From NCBI RefSeq assembly GCF_014596445.1, contig NZ_MECL01000150.1, positions 1 through 64,000 of the forward strand: a stretch of 64,000 bases of DNA. Direction: 5' to 3'. This stretch comes from Streptomyces sp. CBMA29 (GTDB lineage Bacteria > Actinomycetota > Actinomycetes > Streptomycetales > Streptomycetaceae). The position numbers were made by a program, and so were the translations under genes. The notes under the pieces are model-generated. The model made no database searches. It was not told where the DNA came from and saw only the letters and a list, made by a program, of their open reading frames with translations. Below are positions 1 to 13,753 of the stretch, one piece after another (the first letter of the stretch is position 1; each line of letters starts with the position of its first letter).

Positions 1-324
1 GTACCGCGCCGCGTCGCCGGACAGTCCCGCGTACCGGTCGACCGCCTTGCGCAGCGCGGTCTTGTCCGTCGCGGTGGGCGTGTCAATGTGGCTGAAGGTG
101 ATCCGGCCCAGATTCGCGACGGACGGGCGCGGGGAGGCGGGGGCCTCCGCGGCCGGGTCCGCCGCACTGTCGGTACGGGCGGCGGTGCGGGCGGCGGTCC
201 TGGTGGTCCTGCGGTTCCCGCGGGCGGCGTCGCGGGCGGCCTTGGCGTCCCGGGCCAGCCGCCAGGCGTCGGCACGGTGCTGGAGGTCGTCACGGCGGGC
301 CTGCTGGAGTTCGTAAGCGAACAT
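1..324 (-). CDS. Hypothetical protein, N-terminal 108 residues (runs off the left edge)
   Basis: An open frame starts at an ATG at 324 (minus strand) and stays open to base 1, so the C-terminal part is missing. A strong ribosome site (GGGGAGAG) sits just upstream of the ATG. The visible part begins MFAYELQQARRDDLQHRADA, a basic, helical stretch rich in Arg, Asp and Ala. An Ala/Pro/Thr-rich linker follows, then a more ordered segment ending in DRYAGLSGDAARY. I see no recognisable domain. It is transcribed in the same direction as the next gene, with about 160 bp between them. Coding is supported by the start, the ribosome site and G/C-ending codons; the function is unknown. Confidence 0.6.
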   Translation of the reverse strand, partial: MFAYELQQARRDDLQHRADAWRLARDAKAARDAARGNRRTTRTAARTAARTDSAADPAAEAPASPRPSVANLGRITFSHIDTPTATDKTALRKAVDRYAGLSGDAARY

Positions 325-485
325 CGGTCTCTCCCCTTGGATGATGTGCTTGTTCCGATGCCACAAGCTTCGTCTCCAAGGGGGTCCCGCCACATCGGGC
401 AGTTGCCGCAACTCTCGGCCTCAGGGGGCCTTAGACGGCCGCCTCGGACGGGGTACGGATGCCTTAGACGCTCACCGCGCGGGGA

Positions 486-1130
486 TCAGGACGCGGGGAC
501 CGTAGGGAGGTCGGCGAATACGTCGAACCACATGGCGCCCGCGATGAGCAGGCCGATGAAGGCCAGGACGGCACCGCCCCAGGCCAGCGCCTGGCTCCAG
601 TGGCCGCGGGCGGCGCGGGCCCGGGAGGCCGGGTGCAGCAGCACCCCACCGCAGACGATCAGCGCGACGACCGCGAAGATGCCGTTGACCAGGGCGATCG
701 CGTGCCAGGGCGTGCCGTATCCGGCGGCGATCTGCTGCTTGGCGGTGCCGCTGGACGTCTTGATCTGGCCGATCAGGCCCTGCCGCTGGGAGACCACGTT
801 GCTGAGCCAGGTGCCGGTGAGGGAGGACAGCGCGAGCGCGGCGCCCGCGACGGCGGCGGCGCCGGTCACGATGGCGGAGGCGGCGGACGGCGGCGCGGGC
901 TCCACGGCGAGGGCGTCGTCGTCCTCGGCGTCATCGACGTCGTCATCGGCGTCGGCTCCGTCGCCGATCACCTCGTAGTCGGTCTCGTCCACGACTTCGA
1001 GGTCGGCCGCGGTCTCGGCGGCGGCGGTGCCGGGCTTCTCCTCGGCGGGTGCGGTCCCGCTCTCGGTCCCGCTCTCGGTCTCGCTCTCGTTCTCGGCGTC
1101 GGTCACTGTGGGGGGCTTGGTGGTCTCCAT
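486..1130 (-). CDS. Hypothetical membrane protein with acidic N-terminal region
   Basis: About 214 residues. The first 85 or so are very acidic and low-complexity (Glu/Ser/Thr then Asp runs), which suggests a disordered cytoplasmic segment. Three hydrophobic stretches follow, at roughly residues 92-112, 143-165 and 178-202, so a three-span membrane protein is likely. An in-frame GTG at 1139 is an alternative start; I prefer the ATG at 1130, but neither has a clear ribosome site. The region upstream (about 1150-1185) has three CTGAGAG repeats. The family is not recognised; the gene sits next to gatB on the same strand in what looks like core chromosome. Confidence 0.65.
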   Translation of the reverse strand: METTKPPTVTDAENESETESGTESGTAPAEEKPGTAAAETAADLEVVDETDYEVIGDGADADDDVDDAEDDDALAVEPAPPSAASAIVTGAAAVAGAALALSSLTGTWLSNVVSQRQGLIGQIKTSSGTAKQQIAAGYGTPWHAIALVNGIFAVVALIVCGGVLLHPASRARAARGHWSQALAWGGAVLAFIGLLIAGAMWFDVFADLPTVPAS

Positions 1131-1336
1131 GGTCCGCACCGTAGGGATGCTTTCTGAGAGCGGCCTGAGAGTCGTCTGAGAGTGCCCGCCTCAACCTGTG
1201 AGATCCGCTGTCCGCATCCCGGCCGGGCACGGCCGAGGACGCCCCCGGCGAAGAGAACCGCCCACGGCCGAGGGCGGCCCCCGCCAAAGGGAACCGCCCT
1301 CGTGGAACCGTCGGGCACACCGCGGGCGGCCTGGCC

Positions 1337-2845
1337 TCAGCCCTGCACGCCCAGCTTCTCCAGCACCAGCTCACGGACCCGCTTCGCGTCCGCCTGCCCG
1401 CGCGTGAGTTTCATGACGGCGCCGATCAGCGCGCCCGCCGCGGCCAGGTTGCCGCCACGGATCTTGTCCGCGATCGCCGCGTTGGACGCGATGGCCTCGT
1501 CCACGGCCGCGCCCAGGGCGCCGTCGTCGGACACGACCTTCAGACCGCGCTTGTCGACCACCTGGTCGGGGTCGCCCTCGCCCGCGAGGACGCCCTCGAT
1601 GACCTGGCGGGCCAGCTTGTCGTTGAGGTCGCCGGCCGAGACCAGCGCCGCGACCCTGGCCACCTGCGCCGGGGTGATCGGCACATCGGCCAGCTCGGCG
1701 CCGGACTCGTTGGCGTGCCGGGCCAGCTCGCCCATCCACCACTTACGGGCCGCCGCCGCGTCCGCGCCCTCGTCGATGGTGGCGAGGATCAGGTCGAGCG
1801 CGCCCGCGTTGAGCACCGACTGCATCTCGTGGTCGGCGATGCCCCAGCTCTCCTGGAGCCGCTTGCGGCGCAGCCGCGGCAGCTCGGGCAGCCCGGCGCG
1901 CAGCTCCTCGACCCAGTCGCGGGCCGGGGCGACCGGCACCAGGTCGGGCTCGGGGAAGTACCGGTAGTCCTCGGCCTCCTCCTTGATCCGGCCGGAGGTC
2001 GTCGACCCGTCCTCCTCGTGGAAGTGCCGGGTCTCCTGGAGGATCGTGCCGCCGGAGGACAGCACCGCCGCGTGCCGCTGGATCTCGAAACGGGCCGCCC
2101 GCTCCACACTGCGCAGCGAGTTGACGTTCTTGGTCTCGCTGCGGGTGCCGAACTTCTCCCGCCCGTGCGGGCGCAGCGACAAGTTGACGTCGCAGCGCAT
2201 CTGGCCCTGTTCCATCCGGGCCTCGGACACGCCCAGCGCCTTGATCAGCTCGCGCAGCTCGGCGACGTACGCCTTGGCGACCTCAGGGGCGCGCGCGCCC
2301 GCTCCCTCGATCGGCTTGGTGACGATCTCGATCAGCGGGATGCCCGCGCGGTTGTAGTCGAGCAGCGAGTGCGAGGCGCCGTGGATACGGCCGGTGGCGC
2401 CGCCGACGTGCAGCGACTTGCCGGTGTCCTCCTCCATGTGGGCGCGTTCGATCTGCACCCGGAAGACCTCGCCGTCCTCCAACTGGACGTCCAGATAGCC
2501 GTTGTACGCGATCGGCTCGTCGTACTGGGAGGTCTGGAAGTTCTTCGGCATGTCCGGGTAGAAGTAGTTCTTCCGGGCGAAGCGGCACCACTGCGCGATG
2601 TCGCAGTTGAGCGCGAGGCCGATCTTGATCGCGGACTCCACGCCGATCGCGTTGACCACCGGCAGCGCGCCGGGCAGGCCAAGACAGGTCGGGCAGGTCT
2701 GCGAGTTGGGGTCGGCGCCCAGTTCGGTCGAGCAGCCGCAGAACATCTTGGTCCTGGTGCCCAGCTCGACATGGACCTCAAGGCCCATCACCGGGTCGTA
2801 GGACTCCAGCGCGTCCTCGTAGGACAGCAGCTCCGTGACGGTCAC
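1337..2845 (-). CDS. gatB: Asp-tRNA(Asn)/Glu-tRNA(Gln) amidotransferase subunit B
   Basis: 502 residues, the usual length for the family. GatB is the tRNA-binding kinase-like subunit of GatCAB, which converts Glu-tRNA(Gln) to Gln-tRNA(Gln), and in some species Asp-tRNA(Asn) to Asn-tRNA(Asn), in the cytoplasm. The N-terminus has the family signature [19 protein letters not shown] followed by CPTC, the cysteine pairs expected to bind zinc. The C-terminal helical YqeY-like tail (from about residue 350) is present. gatA and gatC follow the same direction upstream, separated by one small membrane gene. Identification is secure. Confidence 0.97.
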   Translation of the reverse strand: MTVTELLSYEDALESYDPVMGLEVHVELGTRTKMFCGCSTELGADPNSQTCPTCLGLPGALPVVNAIGVESAIKIGLALNCDIAQWCRFARKNYFYPDMPKNFQTSQYDEPIAYNGYLDVQLEDGEVFRVQIERAHMEEDTGKSLHVGGATGRIHGASHSLLDYNRAGIPLIEIVTKPIEGAGARAPEVAKAYVAELRELIKALGVSEARMEQGQMRCDVNLSLRPHGREKFGTRSETKNVNSLRSVERAARFEIQRHAAVLSSGGTILQETRHFHEEDGSTTSGRIKEEAEDYRYFPEPDLVPVAPARDWVEELRAGLPELPRLRRKRLQESWGIADHEMQSVLNAGALDLILATIDEGADAAAARKWWMGELARHANESGAELADVPITPAQVARVAALVSAGDLNDKLARQVIEGVLAGEGDPDQVVDKRGLKVVSDDGALGAAVDEAIASNAAIADKIRGGNLAAAGALIGAVMKLTRGQADAKRVRELVLEKLGVQG

Positions 2846-2877
2846 AGTTCCCTCTGCATTCTCGGTCCGTCAGGCTC

Positions 2878-3102
2878 TCAGCCGGTCAGGATGTCGTCGT
2901 CGTGCGCCTCGCGCAGCTCGCGGATGAGCAGGGCCACGCCGGTGGCCACCGCGGCCACCCGGATCAGGCCGTCGACCAACTGGAGGGTGTCCTGCTCGCC
3001 ACGCGCGTTGCGCACCTTCTTGACGTTGCTGAAGGCGGCGAAAAGCGTGCTGCCGATGGCCAGGTACGTACCGGCCCGGCCCTTCTTCTTCACGGTGCTC
3101 AT
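2878..3102 (-). CDS. Small membrane protein between gatA and gatB
   Basis: 74 residues, [20 protein letters not shown] onward, with a basic N-terminus and hydrophobic stretches at about 13-26 and 46-62. Its ATG overlaps the gatA stop codon (ATGA), and a GGAGG ribosome site lies inside the end of gatA, so it is translationally coupled to gatA. A longer open frame in the same phase exists upstream, but it only overlaps gatA in another frame. The function is unknown. Conservation of this small gene inside the gat cluster would be the easiest test of whether it matters. Confidence 0.75.
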   Translation of the reverse strand: MSTVKKKGRAGTYLAIGSTLFAAFSNVKKVRNARGEQDTLQLVDGLIRVAAVATGVALLIRELREAHDDDILTG

Positions 3103-4592
3103 AGCTGGGGTGCCTCCTCTAGCAAGGGGTGGCCCCACTTCTTCACGAAGGCGGCCTCGACGGCGGCGCCGACCCGGTAGAGCCGGTCGTCCTTGAGTGC
3201 GGGTGCGATGATCTGGAGTCCCACCGGCAGCCCGTCCTCGGGGGCCAGACCGCAGGGCAGCGACATCGCCGCGTTGCCCGCGAGGTTGGCGGGGATGGTG
3301 CACAGGTCCGCCAGGTACATCGCCATCGGGTCGTCGGCGCGCTCGCCGATCGGGAAGGCGGTGGTCGGGGTGGTCGGCGAGACGATCACGTCGACGCTCT
3401 CGAACGCCTTCTCGAAGTCCCGCGTGATCAGCGTGCGGACCTTCTGCGCCGAGCCGTAGTACGCGTCGTAGTAGCCGGAGCTGAGCGCGTACGTGCCGAG
3501 CATGATGCGGCGCTTGACCTCGGGGCCGAAGCCCGCGTCACGGGTCAGCGCGGTGACCTCCTCGGCCGACTTCGTGCCGTCGTCGCCGACCCGCAGGCCG
3601 TAGCGCATGGCGTCGAAGCGGGCCAGGTTGCTGGAGCACTCCGACGGCGCGATCAGGTAGTACGCGGCGAGCGCGTACGTGAACGACGGGCAGGAGATCT
3701 CCACGATCTCGGCGCCCAGGTCGCGCAGCAGCTCCACCGACTCGTTGAACCGCTGGACGACACCGGCCTGGTAGCCCTCGCCGCCGAACTCCTGGACGAC
3801 GCCCACCCGCAGGCCCGCCACGCTGCCGTTGCGCGCGGCCTCGACGACCGGCGGCACCGGCGCGTCGACGGACGTGGAGTCGAGCGGGTCGTGCCCGGCC
3901 ATCACCTCGTGCAGCAGCGCGGCGTCCAGCACCGTACGGGCGCAGGGGCCGCCCTGGTCGAGCGAGGACGAGAAGGCGACCATGCCGTACCGCGAGACGC
4001 CGCCGTAGGTGGGCTTCACGCCGACCGTCGCGGTCACCGCGGCGGGCTGCCTGATCGAGCCGCCGGTGTCGGTGCCGATGGCCAGCGGCGCCTGGTACGA
4101 GGCCAGCGCCGCGGCGCTGCCGCCGCCAGAGCCGCCGGGGATACGGGTCAGGTCCCACGGGTTGCCGGTCGGGCCGTACGCGCTGTTCTCCGTCGAGGAG
4201 CCCATCGCGAACTCGTCCATGTTCGTCTTGCCGAGGATCACCACGTCGGCGGCCTTGAGCCGCTTGGTGACGGTCGCGTCGTACGGCGGGATCCACCCTT
4301 CGAGGATCTTCGAGCCCACGGTGGTGGGCACACCCTCGGTGGTGAAGATGTCCTTCATCGCCAGCGGCACACCCGCCAACGGGCCCAGCGGCTCGCCCGC
4401 GGCGCGCTTGGCGTCCACGGCGCGGGCCTGCTTGAGCGCGCCCTCGCGGTCGACGTGCAGGAAGGCGTGCACCTTCTCGTCGACGGCCTCGATCCTGGCC
4501 AGGTGCGCCTCGGTGACCTCGACCGCGGTCAGTTCGCCGGACGCGATCTTCTCCGCCGTCTGAGCGGCGGTCAGCCTGATGATGTCCGTCAT
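3099..4592 (-). CDS. gatA: Asp-tRNA(Asn)/Glu-tRNA(Gln) amidotransferase subunit A
   Basis: 497 residues. GatA is the glutaminase of the GatCAB complex and belongs to the amidase-signature family. The catalytic Lys-cisSer-Ser set is visible: MKDIF near residue 80, the glycine/serine run [13 protein letters not shown], and [11 protein letters not shown] with the nucleophilic Ser. The ATG at 4592 lies just after the gatC stop, and a GGGGGAGGAC ribosome site is buried in the gatC 3' end, which indicates coupling. The 3' end overlaps the next small gene by 4 bp. Identification is secure. Confidence 0.97.
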   Translation of the reverse strand: MTDIIRLTAAQTAEKIASGELTAVEVTEAHLARIEAVDEKVHAFLHVDREGALKQARAVDAKRAAGEPLGPLAGVPLAMKDIFTTEGVPTTVGSKILEGWIPPYDATVTKRLKAADVVILGKTNMDEFAMGSSTENSAYGPTGNPWDLTRIPGGSGGGSAAALASYQAPLAIGTDTGGSIRQPAAVTATVGVKPTYGGVSRYGMVAFSSSLDQGGPCARTVLDAALLHEVMAGHDPLDSTSVDAPVPPVVEAARNGSVAGLRVGVVQEFGGEGYQAGVVQRFNESVELLRDLGAEIVEISCPSFTYALAAYYLIAPSECSSNLARFDAMRYGLRVGDDGTKSAEEVTALTRDAGFGPEVKRRIMLGTYALSSGYYDAYYGSAQKVRTLITRDFEKAFESVDVIVSPTTPTTAFPIGERADDPMAMYLADLCTIPANLAGNAAMSLPCGLAPEDGLPVGLQIIAPALKDDRLYRVGAAVEAAFVKKWGHPLLEEAPQL

Positions 4593-4596
4593 GGTC

Positions 4597-4893
4597 TTAG
4601 TCCTCCCCCAGGATCTGCGGCACCTTGAAGCGCTGCTGCTCCTGCGCAGGGGCGCCCGACAGGGCCTGCTCCGAGGTCAGCGACGGCCGGACGTCGTCCG
4701 GGCGCATGACGTTGGTCAGGGGCAGCGGGTGCGAGGTCGGCGGTACGTCCTCGCCGGCCACCTCGGACACGCGGGCTACCGCGCCGATGATGTCGTCGAG
4801 CTGTCCGGCGAAGTGGTCCAGCTCCTCGGCGGACAGTTCCAGCCGTGCCAGCTTGCCGAGGTGGGCGACCTCCTCGCGCGTGATGCCAGGCAT
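4597..4893 (-). CDS. gatC: Asp-tRNA(Asn)/Glu-tRNA(Gln) amidotransferase subunit C
   Basis: 98 residues starting [20 protein letters not shown], the classic GatC beginning (a helix that wraps GatA). GatC stabilises the GatA-GatB interface. I chose the ATG at 4893; the upstream in-frame extension to 5253 has no family similarity and crosses an inverted-repeat intergenic region. It is the first gene of the gatC-gatA-small ORF-gatB run. Confidence 0.95.
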   Translation of the reverse strand: MPGITREEVAHLGKLARLELSAEELDHFAGQLDDIIGAVARVSEVAGEDVPPTSHPLPLTNVMRPDDVRPSLTSEQALSGAPAQEQQRFKVPQILGED

Positions 4894-5004
4894 GCGATTG
4901 CGATCCTCTGCGGGGTGAGATGTCGGTGGACCCCTCATCCTACGGGCCCGGGGGCACGCCCCCGGACCCCATTTCCCTGCCGCGGGCGGCAACCCGATCT
5001 TTTT

Positions 5005-5132
5005 AGGGGCGCGGGGAACTGCGCGCTCAGCCACGGCGGTGGCGCGCCTCACCACCCGCCCCAGCGGGGCAATTCGGTTGTCCCCGGACCACCGGCCGGT
5101 GGTGGGTTGCCCGCGCAGTTCCCCGCGCCCCT
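5005..5132. repeat. Inverted repeat of a common Streptomyces intergenic motif
   Basis: The 21-mer at 5005-5025 (reading AGGGGCGCGGGGAACTGCGC and one more base) is repeated as its exact reverse complement at 5112-5132, with about 86 bp between the arms. Motifs of this kind are scattered through Streptomyces intergenic DNA. Here it lies between gatC and the end of the c-di-GMP gene, and it could form a long cruciform or act as a transcription end. The gatC side (around 4950-4967) has a second small GC hairpin. Confidence 0.7.
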
Positions 5133-5168
5133 GACGGGGCGCACCCACCTGCGCACGGTGGACGCGCG

Positions 5169-7307
5169 TCAGGGCCGGCGGATGTCCGGGAGAGCCGAGT
5201 GCTCGGGCTCGGGTTCGGGCGTCGCTGCCAGCGCAGCGATGGGCCGCTGCCACCCCCGCTCACCGCGGGCGCGCAGCCACGCCGTGGCTTCGTCAGGAGG
5301 CATGGCGGCGGCGACGAGCCACCCCTGTACGGCGTCGCACCGCAGATCCCGCAGGCGTTCCCAGGTCTCGTCGTCCTCGACGCCCTCGGCGACGACGAGG
5401 AGGCCGAGGGAGTGGGCGAGGTCGATGGTGCAGCGCACGATCTCGGCGTCCTCGTTGTCGATGACGAGGCGGGCGACGAAGGAGCGGTCGATCTTGAGTT
5501 CGCTGACGGGGAGCCGTCGCAGGTGGACCAGGGAGGAGTAGCCGGTGCCGAAGTCGTCGAGGGACATCTTGACTCCGTGTCCGGTGAGCCCGTTGAGGGT
5601 GTCGGCGGCGCGCTGCGGGTCTTCGAGCAGGACGTGCTCGGTGATCTCCAACTGGAGCGAGCCCGGCGGGACCTGGTGCCGGGCGAGGCGGGCGGCGACG
5701 GCACCCGCGAAACCGGGGCTGTGGACGTCGCGGGGCGAGACGTTGACGGCGACGGGGACTTCGAGGCCCATCCGGCGCCAGCGGGCGACCTGCGCGAGGG
5801 CGGTGTCGAGGACGTACTCGGTGAGCTGCGGCATGAGCCCGGACGTCTCGGCCATCGTGATGAACTCTTCGGGGTTCACCCGGCCGCGCTCCGGGTGCTC
5901 CCACCGCACCAGCGCCTCGAGTCCGGCGACCTGGCCGTCGAAGCGGACCTTGGGCTGGTAGTGGAGCTGGACGTCCCCGGCGTCGAGGGCGCGGCGCAGG
6001 TCGCCGAGCAGGCCCAGCCGGTCGGGGGTGTTGCCGTCGCGCTTGGCCTCGTAGACCTCGACGCCGCTGCGGTCCAGCTTGGCCTGGTACATCGCCACGT
6101 CGGCGCGGCGCAGCAGCCCTTCGGCGTCCACCGCGTGGTCGGGGAAGACGGCGACCCCGGCGCTGGCCTCCAGCACCAGGGTCAGGCCGTCCAGGCTGAT
6201 CGGGGAGCCGAGTGCCAGGGCCAGCGCGCGGGCGACGCGCTGGGCGCGGGTCGGTGAGTCGCAGACGGGCAGCAGGACGGCGAATTCGTCGCCGCCGAGC
6301 CGGGCGGCCTCGGCGCCGCGCGGCAGCGCGAGCCGCAGCCGGTCGGCGACCTGGAGGAGCAGCCGGTCGCCCGCGAGGTGTCCGAGCGTGTCGTTGACCG
6401 AGCGGAATTTGTCGAGGTCGATGAGGATCAGGGCGCTGCGCTCGCCGCGGTCCTGGGCGATGTCGAGCGCCGACCGGACGCGTTCCAGGAGCCATTGACG
6501 GTTCGGCAGGCCGGTGAGCGGGTCGCGGAGCTGTTCCTCGGCGCGGGCGTGCGCGATCCACAAGGTGGAGTCAAGCGCGATCAGCGGGACGGAGAACAGC
6601 GGCAGCAGGACGGGCATGTCGCAGGCGACGACCAGGATCAGCGGGGAGATGCCGAGCAGGGCGACGCCGACCATGCCCTGCCGGATCAGCGCGGTGCGCG
6701 CGGCGGTGGGCAGGCCGCTGCCGCGCGGGGCGAACGCGAGCCACAGCAGCAGCCGGGTCGCGGTCAGATAGGCCAACGCGGTGACGAGGATGGCCGGGGC
6801 GGCGGACAGCGTCCAGGCGGCGGGCCGCCAGGGGCCCTCGACGGAGGGGTGGTCGCCGAAGCAGTAGAGGGCGAGCGCGCCCGCGCCGATGCCGAGGATG
6901 TCGATGGCGCCGTGCAGCGCGGCCTCCCGCCAGCGGTGCCTGCGGGCGGCCCCGACCAGGACGACCACGGCGAGGCTGACGAGGACGGCGGGCACCCAGC
7001 CGTAGAGCAGCAGCATGGCGAGGGTGAGGGCGGCGCCGGAACCGGTGCCGCCCCACCAGCGGTCGCGGCCCATCGCGACCAGGTGGCCGACGACGATGCC
7101 GGTGAGTACGGCCAGGGCCCAGCCGATGGTGCCGCCGGGGAACAGCGCGTGGCCGCTGACGACCATGCGGACGACGCCCGCGACGAGCGCGGCACCGGCG
7201 ACCGCCGGCACCCCTATCCGGATCGACGGCCGGGTTGCGCACGGGAGCGGTGTCGCGGCCTGGCTGCTGGGCAGCGGCGCCGCTACGACGCCCTCCGTCG
7301 TTTCCAT
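5169..7307 (-). CDS. rmdB: Membrane-anchored GGDEF-EAL cyclic di-GMP protein (RmdB-like)
   Basis: About 712 residues from the ATG at 7307, which has a GAGAGGGA ribosome site; an upstream in-frame extension to 7448 looks non-coding. Residues about 20-270 are strongly hydrophobic (several membrane spans). A GGDEF domain with an intact [10 protein letters not shown] near residue 335 follows, then an EAL domain with EALVRWEHP near residue 460 and [10 protein letters not shown] further on. Tandem domains of this kind make and/or break c-di-GMP, a signal controlling Streptomyces development. The position beside ligA matches the S. coelicolor phosphodiesterase gene rmdB (from memory), so the symbol rests on synteny plus domain order. 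Net activity cannot be read from sequence. Confidence 0.85.
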   Translation of the reverse strand: METTEGVVAAPLPSSQAATPLPCATRPSIRIGVPAVAGAALVAGVVRMVVSGHALFPGGTIGWALAVLTGIVVGHLVAMGRDRWWGGTGSGAALTLAMLLLYGWVPAVLVSLAVVVLVGAARRHRWREAALHGAIDILGIGAGALALYCFGDHPSVEGPWRPAAWTLSAAPAILVTALAYLTATRLLLWLAFAPRGSGLPTAARTALIRQGMVGVALLGISPLILVVACDMPVLLPLFSVPLIALDSTLWIAHARAEEQLRDPLTGLPNRQWLLERVRSALDIAQDRGERSALILIDLDKFRSVNDTLGHLAGDRLLLQVADRLRLALPRGAEAARLGGDEFAVLLPVCDSPTRAQRVARALALALGSPISLDGLTLVLEASAGVAVFPDHAVDAEGLLRRADVAMYQAKLDRSGVEVYEAKRDGNTPDRLGLLGDLRRALDAGDVQLHYQPKVRFDGQVAGLEALVRWEHPERGRVNPEEFITMAETSGLMPQLTEYVLDTALAQVARWRRMGLEVPVAVNVSPRDVHSPGFAGAVAARLARHQVPPGSLQLEITEHVLLEDPQRAADTLNGLTGHGVKMSLDDFGTGYSSLVHLRRLPVSELKIDRSFVARLVIDNEDAEIVRCTIDLAHSLGLLVVAEGVEDDETWERLRDLRCDAVQGWLVAAAMPPDEATAWLRARGERGWQRPIAALAATPEPEPEHSALPDIRRP

Positions 7308-7530
7308 GCCCGTCCCTCTCGCAGCCTGGTGTGGCAAGCAGGTCCAACCGCGCCGGTGCCCGCGGTGGGACCCGCTGAGGCCGCTGGAAGGTTCATGCCC
7401 GGCGGGCGCGCTTCTCAACAGTAGGCCGCGACGGGCCACCTCGGGCACCGATCAGCAGGGGTTCCCGGAATGCGACCTGGGCGGTCGCCGTATTCTGATA
7501 TAGGCCGAACGGGTGACATCCCAGGGCCAT

Positions 7531-10909
<3,379 letters not shown>

Positions 10910-10948
10910 GTCGCTGAGCGTAGGCCACCCGGTGGGCGCGGCTCACCG

Positions 10949-12163
10949 CTACGGCGGGCCGTTCCACACCAGGGACAGGTGGACTCCGTAGACCGCGGAG
11001 GCGACGGCGGCGAAGGAGAGGGTGCAGGCGATGGTGCGCGGGTGGGTGCGGGCGAGCACCCGGGCCAGGGGGATCAGCAGCGGGAAGGCGGGGAGCAGGA
11101 AGCGGGCGCGGGCGATGTAGACGCCCGCGCCGAGGGTGAGGACGGCGAGGAGCGCGCCGCTGAAGAGCAGCAGTGGCAGCGGCTGGCGCTGGACGAGGCA
11201 GAAGACGAAGAGCGCGAAGCAGGCCACGACGACGAGGGTGACGACGACGAAGGCGACGGGTACGTCGCTGCCGCGCGGGCCGAGGAAGACCCAGCGGAAG
11301 CGCCGCAGCAGGTAGCCGCCCTTGCTGAAACGGTTGCCCCAGGCTTCCTGGACGGCGAAGTAGCCGTCGGCGCGGTGTACGCGCAGGCCCACCCAGACGA
11401 CGAAGGCCAGCCATCCGGCGGGCGCGAGCAGCATGCCGAGCGCGGGCCGCCAGACCGGCCCCCACCAGGGCCCCGCGCGCGGCTGCCGCAGTGCCCGGAC
11501 CGCGGCGAGCCCGGCGGTGAGACCGATGGCCGCGGCGATGGCGACGCCGGTGGGCCGGGTGAGTCCGGCCAGCGCGGCGAACGTCCCGGCCCACACCCAG
11601 CGTCTGGCCAGCGTGACGTAGAGGGCGGCGGCGCAGAGCGCGGTGAACAGCGACTCGGTGTACGCCATGCTCTCGACCAGCGCGTGCGGCAGGCAACCCC
11701 ACAGCACCGCGAGGATGACGCCGGTACGCCGCCGGTGGAGGCGGTTGCCGACCAGGAAGATCAGCCAGGCCGCGGCCATCGAGGCGGTCAGCGAGACCAG
11801 CCAGGACGCCTTGGCGGCGCCGACCGGCAGGACCGCGTCCGCGACGCGGCAGAGCGCCGGGTACAGCGGGAAGAAGGCGAGGTTGCTCCAGCCGTGCCAG
11901 GCGTTGGGCACTCCGGTGACCGTACGGTCGTAGCCGTGCTCGACCACGTCCTGGTACCAGCGCGAGTCCCAGGATCCGTACAGCACCGCGCCGGGCGAAC
12001 GGCCGCGCCGCTCGGCGAAGTAGCAGAGCAGGCCGATGCCGAGCGCGCGGGCGGCGCCGTAGCCGAGCAGCGCGGGGGCGGCGAGCCGCAGGGCGGCCTC
12101 GGCGCGGGCCCGTACGTCCCGCCCGGCGCTGCTCGGCCGGGGTACTGCGGTGGCAGAGGCCAT
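10949..12163 (-). CDS. Multi-pass mannosyltransferase-like membrane protein (PIG-V / GT-C type)
   Basis: 404 residues with about 8-10 hydrophobic spans. The N-terminal loop carries YGSWDSRWYQDVVEHGYD, which matches the Asp-containing first loop of PIG-V-type polyprenyl-phosphate-mannose transferases. NAWHGWSNLAFFPLYPAL follows, another family hallmark. The likely role is transfer of mannose from a lipid carrier on the outer face of the membrane; the acceptor is unknown. The ATG at 12163 has a GAGGGAGCGG ribosome site. The sequence downstream of the stop leads directly into the metE-like gene's start region. Confidence 0.85.
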   Translation of the reverse strand: MASATAVPRPSSAGRDVRARAEAALRLAAPALLGYGAARALGIGLLCYFAERRGRSPGAVLYGSWDSRWYQDVVEHGYDRTVTGVPNAWHGWSNLAFFPLYPALCRVADAVLPVGAAKASWLVSLTASMAAAWLIFLVGNRLHRRRTGVILAVLWGCLPHALVESMAYTESLFTALCAAALYVTLARRWVWAGTFAALAGLTRPTGVAIAAAIGLTAGLAAVRALRQPRAGPWWGPVWRPALGMLLAPAGWLAFVVWVGLRVHRADGYFAVQEAWGNRFSKGGYLLRRFRWVFLGPRGSDVPVAFVVVTLVVVACFALFVFCLVQRQPLPLLLFSGALLAVLTLGAGVYIARARFLLPAFPLLIPLARVLARTHPRTIACTLSFAAVASAVYGVHLSLVWNGPP

Positions 12164-12409
12164 GGTCGGTCCGCTCCCTCGGATCGGGGTGGGGCGCGGA
12201 TGACCCTAAGGTGCGAAAGTGACGAAAGCAGTCGGATATCGGCTGCGCCGGAGCAATCACCCGGCATATGTACACGCTTGGACGACCGGCCCCCTGCGGG
12301 GGGCTCGACGGAAACGGCGGGGTGGACCCGGCCGCCCGGGTCATGACGGGCTCCCGCCCCTCGGGTCGGGACCCGGCCGCAGTGCCGCCTCCGGCGCGGC
12401 GAACAGCAC

Positions 12410-13063
12410 CTTGGCGCTGGCACCGCCAGCAGTCCTCGGCCGCCCGCCGCCGGTCCTCACCCGGCGCAGACGGCACCCCACCGTCGTCGTCAGCCCCGCC
12501 GTCACCGGCACCCCGCTGGCACCGCCAGCCCCGCCGCAGGCGCAACCTCGGCATCACCACCAGCCCCGCCGCCACCGAAGCCCGGCTCGCACCGCCAGCC
12601 GTCCTCGGCCGCCCGCCGCCGGTCCCTACCCGCCGCTGCCACCAGCCCCGCCGCAGGCGGCACCTCGTCGTCGTCAGCCCCGCCGGAGGCAGCACCCCGC
12701 TGGCACCGCCGGCAGTCCTCGGCCGTCGGCCGACGCCGGTCCCTACTCGCCGCTGCCACCAGCCCCGCCGCAGGCGGCACCTCGCCCGCAGGCACAACCT
12801 CACCGTCGCCACCAGCCCCGCCGGAGGCGGCACCCCGCCGTCGTCAGCCCCGCCGGAGGCAGCACCCCGCTGGCACCGCCGGCAGTCCTCGGCCGTCGGC
12901 CGACGCCGGTCCCTACTCGCCGCTGCCACCAGCCCCGCCACAGGCGGCACCTCGCCCGCAGGCACAACCTCGCCGCTGCCACCAGCCCCGCCGGAGGCGG
13001 CACCTCGCCGTCGTCGTCAGCCCCGCCGCAGGCGGCACCTCGTCGTCAGCCGCGCCGCAGGCG
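12410..13063. repeat. GC-rich tandem repeat tract
   Basis: About 650 bp between the SDR stop (13064) and the upstream region of the PIG-V-like gene is built from repeated C/G-rich blocks. The block starting near 12671 recurs 170 bp later near 12841 almost unchanged. Shorter related blocks beginning at the phrase CACCGCCAGCAGTCCTCGGC occur near 12421 and 12590. Sub-repeats of CAGCCCCGCCGCAGGCGGCA occur throughout. Open frames exist in several phases on both strands only because the tract lacks A/T-rich stops; none has a convincing start. It reads as a minisatellite, not a gene and not a CRISPR array (no unique spacers). Confidence 0.8.
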
Positions 13064-13753
13064 TTATCGGCCCGGTCGTACCGTCAGGTCGGTGATCTCC
13101 GCGTCTTGCGGAAGGTCGATCGCGGTGAGGACCGTGGTGGCCACCGACTCGGGCGCGATCCAGCGCTCGGCGTCGTACCGCTTGCCCTCCTGCTGGTGCA
13201 CCTTGGCCTGCATGGGCGTGGCGGTGCGGCCCGGGAAGACGGAGGTGACGCGCAGGCCGCCCGGGTGCTCCTCGCGGCGCAGGGCGTCCGCGAGGGCCTT
13301 GAGGCCGTGCTTGCTGGCCGCGTACGGGCCCCACTGCGCGTGCGCGTCGAGACCGGCGCCGGAGTTGACGAAGACCACATGGCCGCGGGAGAGCCGCAGT
13401 TGGGGCAGGAACAGCCGGGTCAGCTCGGCGGGGCCGACGAGGTTGACCGCGAGCGTCTCGTTCCAGACCTTCGGGGTGAGGTCGCCGATGTCGCCGAGTT
13501 CGACCACGCCCGCGATGTGCAGGAGCGAGTCCAGCCGGTCGGGCGGTGCCTGGTGGCCGAGCGCCCAGGACAGCCGGGACGGCTCGGCGAGGTCGCCGAC
13601 CAGGGTCCGCGCGCCGGGGAAGCCGGCGGCCAGCGCCTTGGCCCGGCCCGCGTCCCTGGCCAGCAGCCACAGTTCGTCGCCGCGCTCCAGCAGCCTGCGC
13701 GCGACCGCGGCGCCGATGCCGGAGCCGGCTCCGGTGACCAGGTGGATGCTCAC
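13064..13753 (-). CDS. Short-chain dehydrogenase/reductase
   Basis: 229 residues with the Rossmann NAD(P)-binding motif TGAGSGIG at residues 7-14, an inner-strand motif (LLHIAGV in place of NNAG), and the catalytic YAASK near residues 143-147 preceded by VNSGAG. It starts with a GTG that overlaps the stop of the upstream LOG-like gene by 4 bp (GTGA), so the two are coupled. The substrate is unknown. The C-terminal end abuts a repeat tract. Confidence 0.9.
   Translation of the reverse strand: MSIHLVTGAGSGIGAAVARRLLERGDELWLLARDAGRAKALAAGFPGARTLVGDLAEPSRLSWALGHQAPPDRLDSLLHIAGVVELGDIGDLTPKVWNETLAVNLVGPAELTRLFLPQLRLSRGHVVFVNSGAGLDAHAQWGPYAASKHGLKALADALRREEHPGGLRVTSVFPGRTATPMQAKVHQQEGKRYDAERWIAPESVATTVLTAIDLPQDAEITDLTVRPGR

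Noticed and set aside
12410-13063. Possible CRISPR array
   Set aside because: Repeats are long, imperfect and not separated by unique spacers; no cas genes nearby.
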